This document shows, in pieces, positions 1 through 5,127 of a DNA stretch of 5,127 nt. A program made the translations under genes and the position numbers. The notes under the pieces are model-generated. The model was not told where the DNA came from. It ran no database searches and was given only the letters and a program-made list of their open reading frames with translations. This DNA comes from CAZIGM01 sp964538675 (GTDB lineage Bacteria > Bacillota > Bacilli > Tepidibacillales > Tepidibacillaceae): assembly GCA_964538675.1 (NCBI GenBank), contig CAZIGM010000080.1:1-5127 (forward strand), written 5' to 3'. Within the stretch, counting starts at the first letter, position 1. Each line of letters opens with the position of its first letter.

Positions 1-1123
1 AGATTTATTTATTGCAAGGAATAATTTACTAGCTCATAAAAAGGCAATCAATAGTAATATAATTGATTATGAAACTAAGGTTAATAATTTATTTGAAGTA
101 ACTAATTTTGCAAAGAATATTACTATAGCGGAAAAAGTTAATTATTTAACAGAACAATTAAAACTAGTAGATAATGCAAAAATAACTAATTCTTTAAATA
201 GAGAACACTTAGATGAAATTAATGAAAGAATAAATAAAATTACTAAGTTAATTGATTTAGAGAATCAAAAATATAATGCATTATTAAAATATGCTAATGT
301 ATCAGATAAAGAAGAATTTTATAAATTAGATACTAAGTATAAACAATTTATTACATTAACTGAAGAGCAACAGCAGCAATTAATAACAATCCAGAATAAT
401 TGTCATAATGAATATAATTTTGAACAAGTGTTTGAGGAACTAGAACATATTAATAATGATGATTTAATCTCTATAATTGAACATTCAATTAGTGAGATTA
501 AAGAAATTTCAGAGAAAATTAAAAGCTGTTCTGAATTAAAAGGAGAAGTTCAGAATAAAGTTAAAGAGATGGAGAATGATTCTACGTTATCAATTTTAAA
601 TCAAGAATGTGATAAATACTCAACGGAGCTGACTAATAAGGTTAAAGAATGGACAGCATTATCATTAAGTAAGCATATTCTAGATATTACGATGAAAACA
701 TATGAAGAGGAAAAACAACCATTACTTCTTCAAGGAGCTTCTAAGTTTTTCAGTGAGATGACAGGAAATGAATATGTGAAGGTTGTAGCATCGATTGGAA
801 CTAGTGAAATAAGAGTTATTAGAAAGGATGGAGTACAATTCGAACCACAGTATTTAAGTAGGGGTACTGTTGAGCAGCTTTTTTTGGCGGTAAGATATGC
901 ACTCGTTGAAGAATACTCTAAACAAAGTACGCTTCCAATCATTCTTGATGATATCTTTGTTAATTTTGATTCAGCAAGATTAAATAATACGATAAAAACA
1001 ATAGATAGTCTATCAAACAATCATCAAGTAATTGTTTTCACTTGTCATACACATGTATCACTAAAAATAAAAGAGATAATAGAAGAAGTCAATTATACTA
1101 ACTTATCTATAGACAGAGAGTAG
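1..1123 (+). CDS. YhaN-like SMC/Rad50-type ATPase, C-terminal part (5' truncated by window edge)
   Basis: The reading frame is open from base 2 with no stop until TAG at 1121-1123, giving 373 residues of a longer protein. The GTG at 428 is internal, not a start, because coding continues upstream of it. The first ~230 residues are rich in Lys, Glu, Asn and Leu, like a coiled-coil arm. The rest is an ABC/SMC-type ATPase lobe: signature LSRGTVEQ (854-877, in place of LSGGQ), Walker B PIILDD (935-952) followed by a VNFD D-loop-like segment, and an H-loop His in FTCHTH (codon 1046-1048). LSRGT plus ILDDxFVNFD plus FTCH is the pattern of the YhaN family (COG4717), which resembles SbcC/Rad50 and usually works with a YhaO/SbcD-like metallophosphoesterase on DNA ends. 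Walker A would lie upstream, off the window. The family call is firm; the nuclease partner and exact role are inferred. Other RecN/SbcC-like ATPases are the main alternative. Confidence 0.85.
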   Translation, partial: DLFIARNNLLAHKKAINSNIIDYETKVNNLFEVTNFAKNITIAEKVNYLTEQLKLVDNAKITNSLNREHLDEINERINKITKLIDLENQKYNALLKYANVSDKEEFYKLDTKYKQFITLTEEQQQQLITIQNNCHNEYNFEQVFEELEHINNDDLISIIEHSISEIKEISEKIKSCSELKGEVQNKVKEMENDSTLSILNQECDKYSTELTNKVKEWTALSLSKHILDITMKTYEEEKQPLLLQGASKFFSEMTGNEYVKVVASIGTSEIRVIRKDGVQFEPQYLSRGTVEQLFLAVRYALVEEYSKQSTLPIILDDIFVNFDSARLNNTIKTIDSLSNNHQVIVFTCHTHVSLKIKEIIEEVNYTNLSIDRE

Positions 1124-1130
1124 GATATTA

Positions 1131-2369
1131 ATGAGGAAAGCAAAAGAAGTTTATTATTCTTATCCAAAAGCTATTTGGGTATTAGCAATAGCAATGATTA
1201 TAAATGCAATGGGTATGTCGATGCTATTCCCTTTGAATACATTGTATATTACAAAAGTATTAAATGGATCAATGGCAGTTGCAGGTATTATTTTAATGAT
1301 TCAGCAAGGTTTTAATATAATAGGAAATATATTTGGTGGTTGGTCCTATGATAGATTTGGAGCAAAGAAGACAATAGTTACAGGTATTATTTTCTCTACT
1401 ATTATTGTATTTACATTAGTATTCATAAGTGATATATCCATATATGCCGTATTAATAATATTTTTGGGTTTAAGTAATGGATTAATATTTCCTTCAATAT
1501 ATGCCATGGCTGGAGCATTATGGCCAGAAGGTGGAAGAAAGACATATAATTTAATCTACGTTGCGATCAATTTAGGAGTAGCATTTGGTCCCATAATAGG
1601 TGGTATTGCTTTTCAATTCGCTCCAAGATTTATTTTTGTAGTATACACGTGTACTTTTATTTTTTTCTTAGCGTTGATTTTACTAGGATTTACTAAAGAG
1701 AACTGGAAGACTGTAATGATAAGTTCAGTTGAAGGAAGGATGCAGACAACTTCAGGTCAAAGTTCTTTTAATGTAAGGTATATTAACTTTGTACCTTTAA
1801 TGTTTCTATCTTTAGGTTTCTTACTTGCTTGGATACCTTATTCACAATGGTCAACTAGTATTTCAGTTCATATTAATAGCATTGGAATAGAATATTCAAA
1901 GTATACATTACTATGGACTATAAATGGTCTATTAATAGTTCTAGGTCAACCAATAATCGCATATTTAACAAATAATCTATTAAAAAGTTTAAAATCGCAA
2001 ATCTATTCAGGAATAATTATTTATATGATAGCTTTTGGAATATTGTATTTTAATTCTCTATATTATTATGGTTTTATTGTAGCAATGGTTATTATAACAT
2101 TTGGAGAAATGTTGGCATGGCCTTCAGTTCCAGCAGCAGCTTCTGAATTAGCACCACCTGATAAAAAGGGACTCTATCAGGGAATAATTAGCGGTTTTGG
2201 AGCAGGAGGTAGAATGTTTGGCGTTTTACTAGCAGGATTACTTTATGATCTAATGGGTATAAGTAGAATATATATCTTAATGCTCATTTTATTGTTAATA
2301 TCCATGGCTTGTTTCACAATCTATAATAGAATCGTTAGGAGAAATTTGAATAAAAGCAATTCTATATAG
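1131..2369 (+). CDS. MFS transporter, 12-helix, drug/H+ antiporter-like
   Basis: This 412-residue protein has the usual length of a 12-helix major facilitator transporter of the cytoplasmic membrane. Hydrophobic segments fall near residues 14-34, 46-66, 81-100, 103-123, 138-160, 166-186, 219-238, 258-279, 290-307, 311-332, 345-370 and 378-397, with a polar central loop at about 187-218. Motif A is seen after helix 2 as GGWSYDRFGAKK (69-80), with the conserved Asp74, Arg75 and Gly77. Motif C in helix 5 reads GVAFGPIIGG (149-158), which in this superfamily marks proton-coupled antiporters, so export is more likely than uptake. The substrate cannot be read from the sequence. The ATG start lies 7 bases after the upstream stop, with a modest GTAGGA ribosome binding site (1120-1125) overlapping that stop, so translation is probably coupled. 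The basic C-terminal tail (RIVRRNLNK) fits a cytoplasmic end. The gene appears intact. Confidence 0.9.
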   Translation: MRKAKEVYYSYPKAIWVLAIAMIINAMGMSMLFPLNTLYITKVLNGSMAVAGIILMIQQGFNIIGNIFGGWSYDRFGAKKTIVTGIIFSTIIVFTLVFISDISIYAVLIIFLGLSNGLIFPSIYAMAGALWPEGGRKTYNLIYVAINLGVAFGPIIGGIAFQFAPRFIFVVYTCTFIFFLALILLGFTKENWKTVMISSVEGRMQTTSGQSSFNVRYINFVPLMFLSLGFLLAWIPYSQWSTSISVHINSIGIEYSKYTLLWTINGLLIVLGQPIIAYLTNNLLKSLKSQIYSGIIIYMIAFGILYFNSLYYYGFIVAMVIITFGEMLAWPSVPAAASELAPPDKKGLYQGIISGFGAGGRMFGVLLAGLLYDLMGISRIYILMLILLLISMACFTIYNRIVRRNLNKSNSI

Positions 2370-2415
2370 AATTATTATTGCTTATATATATGTAGATGAC
2401 AGTAGAAAAATTGTT

Positions 2416-2421
2416 AGGAGG
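2416..2421 (+). promoter_or_regulatory. Strong Shine-Dalgarno for tldD-like gene
   Basis: A perfect AGGAGG lies 5 bases before the ATG at 2427 and fixes that start. It is the strongest ribosome binding site in the window, much better than the one before the MFS gene, so the protease may be translated more strongly than the transporter. Confidence 0.85.
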
Positions 2422-2426
2422 AAGAT

Positions 2427-3761
2427 ATGTATAACTTTCATAAAGGTCTTTATACTGATGTAAGATTAGAAACTATCTTTGAAACCGTAATTAAGTATAA
2501 GGATAAAAACCTAGAAGAACAGAAAGTAAGACATCATAAGGGTGCGTTTATTCGTGTTTATGATGGAAAACAATGGTATTATTCTGCAACAACTAAGATG
2601 GATAAAATACAAGATGAAATTGATACTTTGTCAAGAATGGCAAATCCAAATAATCAAATTGATGAAAACCCAATTGTTAAAGCCTTTGAGGTTCACAAAA
2701 GTGAAGTTATTCAATTTGAAGATCAATCTGTTGAGAAACTATCAATTGAAGATAAGCGACGTGTCACAGAATCTTATTTTGAACTTTTTGATAGTGAGAT
2801 GATAGTGAGACGTGTCATTAATTATGTTGATAATAGAATAGTTAAAAATTTTTATTCATCTAAGGGTAGCAATATTATGTTTGATAAACAAACTTTAGGT
2901 ATTAGAGCATCATTAGATATGGTATCAGGAGAAAAAAAATATTCATGTAGTCTTTCTAAAGGTTATTTATATTTTAATGATTTTATTAATGGTAAGGAAC
3001 ATATGAGAGAAGAAGTTAAGAAATCTATAGATTTTTTATTGAATGCTGAAAATGTAAGTCCTGGAGATTATCCAGTTGTGTTATCACCTCTTGCAACGGG
3101 AGTTTTTACTCACGAAAGTTTTGGACATAAAAGTGAATCTGACTTTATGGTAGGTGATGAGTCTGCTATTAAAGAATGGGCGATAGGTAAAAAAGTGGCA
3201 AATGAATTAGTCACTATTGTGGATGATGGTACAGAGTTTGGCTTTGGATTAACCACTTTTGATGATGAAGGTACTCTTGGAAAAAAAACAAATATTATTA
3301 CAAATGGTATTTTAACTGGACGTTTACATTCAGTCATGACTGCTGCACTAATGGATGAAGAATTAACTGGTAATGCAAGAGCTATTAACTTCATATATGA
3401 GCCAATAGTTAGAATGACTACGACTTATATTGCACAAGGTACAAAATCAAAAGAGGATTTGATTGCTGGAATTGAAGATGGAATATATATTGATAGAATT
3501 AAACACGGATCTGGTATGAGTACATTTACTTTGGCTCCTTCAAGAGCTTATAAAATAGAAAATGGGGAAATAACCAAACCTGTAAAGATATCAGTTGTAT
3601 CTGGCAACGTTTTTAAAACTCTGGAATTGATTGATGGTATTAGTAAAGAATATGAACTGCTAAGCTTTGTTGGTGGTGGTTGTGGAAAGATGGAACAATA
3701 TCCACTTCAAGTAGGCTTTGGTGGACCATATGTTAGAATAGAAAAATTAAAAGTTCAATAG
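2427..3761 (+). CDS. tldD: TldD-type zinc metalloprotease, catalytic subunit
   Basis: This 444-residue protein belongs to the TldD/PmbA (TldD/TldE) family, peptidase family U62. TldD pairs with TldE to form a cytoplasmic protease; in E. coli the pair trims the microcin B17 leader and degrades the unfolded antitoxin CcdA. The metal site is intact: HESFGH (HExxxH, His229, Glu230, His234) followed by KSESDF, and the third ligand Cys419 in GGGCGKM near the C-terminus. Other family landmarks are DDEGT (279-283), the TGNARA segment (324-329), RMTTTYI (339-345), AYKIENGEITKPVK (374-387) and the closing VGFGGPYVRI. The N-terminal half (about 1-200) is the variable substrate-chamber domain. At 444 residues it is somewhat shorter than E. 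coli TldD (about 480), as is common in Bacillota. There is no signal peptide. It is followed directly by its partner gene, which supports the assignment. The natural substrate here is unknown. Confidence 0.93.
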   Translation: MYNFHKGLYTDVRLETIFETVIKYKDKNLEEQKVRHHKGAFIRVYDGKQWYYSATTKMDKIQDEIDTLSRMANPNNQIDENPIVKAFEVHKSEVIQFEDQSVEKLSIEDKRRVTESYFELFDSEMIVRRVINYVDNRIVKNFYSSKGSNIMFDKQTLGIRASLDMVSGEKKYSCSLSKGYLYFNDFINGKEHMREEVKKSIDFLLNAENVSPGDYPVVLSPLATGVFTHESFGHKSESDFMVGDESAIKEWAIGKKVANELVTIVDDGTEFGFGLTTFDDEGTLGKKTNIITNGILTGRLHSVMTAALMDEELTGNARAINFIYEPIVRMTTTYIAQGTKSKEDLIAGIEDGIYIDRIKHGSGMSTFTLAPSRAYKIENGEITKPVKISVVSGNVFKTLELIDGISKEYELLSFVGGGCGKMEQYPLQVGFGGPYVRIEKLKVQ

Positions 3762-3767
3762 GTGGTG
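3760..3767 (+). promoter_or_regulatory. Shine-Dalgarno overlapping tldD stop, sets tldE start
   Basis: AGGTGGTG overlaps the last two bases of the tldD TAG stop (3759-3761) and sits 6 bases before ATG 3774. That spacing makes ATG 3774 the likely start of tldE. The in-frame GTG codons at 3762 and 3765 are part of this site rather than starts. The overlap suggests translational coupling, as expected for two subunits of one complex. Confidence 0.75.
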
Positions 3768-3773
3768 AATTAT

Positions 3774-4991
3774 ATGAAGAAAGAAGAAATTACAATAAGA
3801 GAAAAGGATATTACTGTTCAGGTAGTTAATACAAAGATAAACGCAGTACGAAAAAGAGATATTACAAAAAAAGGTTATCGTGTTTTTGAAAATGGCAAAA
3901 TTGGTGTATCTGGTACTATTGGGGATGACACTACTTTATTAAAAGATGCTATAGATAATTTACAAACTAATATTTCATATATATATCCATTAGAAAAGAA
4001 CCATAAGGAATGTGTACATATAAAAACAAATACATTATCCAGTGAAGAGTTTCTTAATGAATCAAAGAAACTATTGACGTATAATAGAGAACATTATTCT
4101 AATTTTGATTTTAGCAATAATATTCAATTTATAGAAAAAGAAGTATGTTTTAAAAACTCTGAGAATGTAGAGCTAGTCTATAAGGATTCCTATGTAGAAC
4201 TTGAATTAATTATGAGAGAAAAGAAATCTGCTAATATTTTTGATGGATTTTTAACTTATATAGGAAGATATTTTACTGCAGAAAATTTTATTGAAAAGAA
4301 TAAGGGTTACATTGAAGCTTATAAAAATAAAATAAAGTTACCTGAATTAGATCGTATTCCAGTTATTATTAATTTTGATGAAAAAATTGCATCTAAATTG
4401 AATAAGGAATTAAATGGTGAACGCTATGGTAACGGTAGCTCTCTTTTTGCTGGAAAACTTGGAAAACAGCTTTTTAACGAGAAAATCAATATTACTCACT
4501 GTTTTGATCCGGTGAAAAAATATAGACAATTTTTTGATTCTGAAGGTATTGTAAATGATGGATATGAATATACACTAATAAAAAATGGTCTTTTAAAAGC
4601 TTGCTTTACAAATAAGAAAATAGCGGATAAATATCAAATGAAACATACGGGTGCCGCATCTTCTGGTTATGATAGTGCGCCAGGGCTAAATCATACAACT
4701 TTGGATATTAAGATTGATAGCCATAATCTAAGAGAAGCTATCAATGGTTTCGCGATCTTTGTTATGGTAGCTGCTGGTGGAGATTTTACTGATGATGGTG
4801 CATATGCTACGCCTGTTCAAATTGCCTTTTTGTATGATGGAGAGAAATTAATTGGAAAGTTACCAGAATTTCAGATGAGCTCTCATTTAATGAAAATGTT
4901 TGGTGATGATTATATAGGAACTTTCGAGAGTCCATTTCATTTTGGGGATAACGATGCAATAAGTGTATTTATGATGGATATACAAAAATAA
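3774..4991 (+). CDS. tldE: TldE/PmbA-type protease partner subunit (no metal site)
   Basis: This 405-residue protein (from ATG 3774) is the TldE/PmbA-like partner of the gene before it. It shares the TldD/PmbA fold but carries no HExxxH motif and lacks the C-terminal Cys of TldD. In known TldD/TldE complexes TldE is likewise metal-free and helps form the closed chamber. Recognisable family segments are SSLFAGKLG (222-230, where TldD has the zinc motif), FDSEGIV (254-260), the ENGxLK-like IKNGLLKACF (269-278), KHTGAASSG (290-298), a C-terminal GGDF (335-338) and a closing domain that ends in VFMMDIQK. The N-terminal ~190 residues are weakly conserved and Lys/Asn-rich. A longer 409-residue version starting at GTG 3762 is possible but would place its start inside the ribosome binding site. 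No signal peptide or membrane helix is seen. The gene ends 63 bases before a terminator and is the last of the set. Confidence 0.9.
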   Translation: MKKEEITIREKDITVQVVNTKINAVRKRDITKKGYRVFENGKIGVSGTIGDDTTLLKDAIDNLQTNISYIYPLEKNHKECVHIKTNTLSSEEFLNESKKLLTYNREHYSNFDFSNNIQFIEKEVCFKNSENVELVYKDSYVELELIMREKKSANIFDGFLTYIGRYFTAENFIEKNKGYIEAYKNKIKLPELDRIPVIINFDEKIASKLNKELNGERYGNGSSLFAGKLGKQLFNEKINITHCFDPVKKYRQFFDSEGIVNDGYEYTLIKNGLLKACFTNKKIADKYQMKHTGAASSGYDSAPGLNHTTLDIKIDSHNLREAINGFAIFVMVAAGGDFTDDGAYATPVQIAFLYDGEKLIGKLPEFQMSSHLMKMFGDDYIGTFESPFHFGDNDAISVFMMDIQK

Positions 4992-5054
4992 TTTATAAAG
5001 CTGAACTTAGTAATATATTTAATTAGAAAAAAGTGATGGTAACTGACGAAATTC

Positions 5055-5090
5055 AGATGACTTTATATTGAAAGGAAGTCGTCTTTTTTT
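5055..5090 (+). terminator. Rho-independent terminator at the end of the operon
   Basis: A 9-bp stem is formed by AGATGACTT (5055-5063) and AAGTCGTCT (5076-5084) with one G-U pair and a 12-base loop, followed by a run of seven T (5084-5090). It lies 63 bases after the tldE stop. No U-run follows the stem on the opposite strand, so it should act on rightward transcription only. No other terminator is visible between the four genes. Confidence 0.85.
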
Positions 5091-5127
5091 CATTATTTTA
5101 TAAAAACGTTTATTAATATAGGACAAT

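Noticed and set aside
428..1123. A separate 231-residue gene starting at GTG 428
   Set aside because: The frame is open without a stop back to base 2 and the upstream residues have the same coiled-coil character, so GTG 428 is an internal Val codon of a longer gene.
2363..2394. Possible hairpin or terminator between the MFS gene and tldD (CTATATA pairing with TATGTAG)
   Set aside because: The stem is 7 bp, almost all A-T with a G-U pair, and has no T-run after it. It would not be stable enough to stop transcription.
2346..2426. Possible promoter for tldD (TTGAAT at 2346 or TTGCTT at 2378 as -35)
   Set aside because: No TATAAT-like box sits at 16-18 bases from either candidate, and TA-rich tracts are expected by chance at this base composition.
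3110..3394. Minus-strand ORF of 94 codons inside tldD
   Set aside because: It is antisense to the strongly conserved zinc-motif region of tldD and has no recognisable family or ribosome binding site.
5033..5071. Small + strand ORF (GTG 5033 or ATG 5036, about 11-12 codons) as a possible peptide substrate of TldD/TldE
   Set aside because: It has no ribosome binding site, is very short, and runs into the terminator stem.
5019..5093. Minus-strand 24-codon ORF with ATG at 5093-5091, beginning MKKRRLPFN
   Set aside because: It is the complement of the terminator and its flanks, has no Shine-Dalgarno, and its Lys/Arg-rich start comes from the T-run.

Overview
This is a low-GC (roughly 30% by eye) stretch with four tightly packed genes, all on the + strand. 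The AT-rich codon choice (AGA, ATA, TTA, AAT and AAA are common), the strong AGGAGG-type ribosome binding sites and the gene families point to a low-GC Bacillota, most likely a clostridial or related anaerobe. No rRNA or species-specific marker is present, so the genus cannot be named.

Layout: (1) From the left edge to 1123 lies the C-terminal part of a YhaN-type SMC/Rad50-like ATPase; its start and Walker A are outside the window. (2) Seven bases later comes a 12-helix major facilitator transporter (1131-2369) with drug/proton antiporter-like motifs. (3) After a 57-base gap with a strong Shine-Dalgarno comes a TldD-type zinc metalloprotease (2427-3761) with its HExxxH motif and C-terminal Cys. 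(4) Its TldE/PmbA-type partner follows at 3774-4991, with a Shine-Dalgarno that overlaps the tldD stop codon. A rho-independent terminator (5055-5090) closes the set. The last 37 bases hold no supported feature.

How they fit together: the spacing, the common strand and the single visible terminator suggest one transcript. TldD and TldE are expected to form one heteromeric protease that clips unfolded or modified peptides, with zinc chemistry supplied only by TldD. The adjacent exporter-like MFS protein could move a small molecule or processed product, but no precursor peptide or peptide-modifying enzyme is visible here, so that link is only inference. The YhaN-like gene probably belongs to a DNA repair module extending upstream, most likely with a YhaO/SbcD-type nuclease outside the window. 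I see no CRISPR array, tRNA, rRNA, insertion sequence or clearly novel system.
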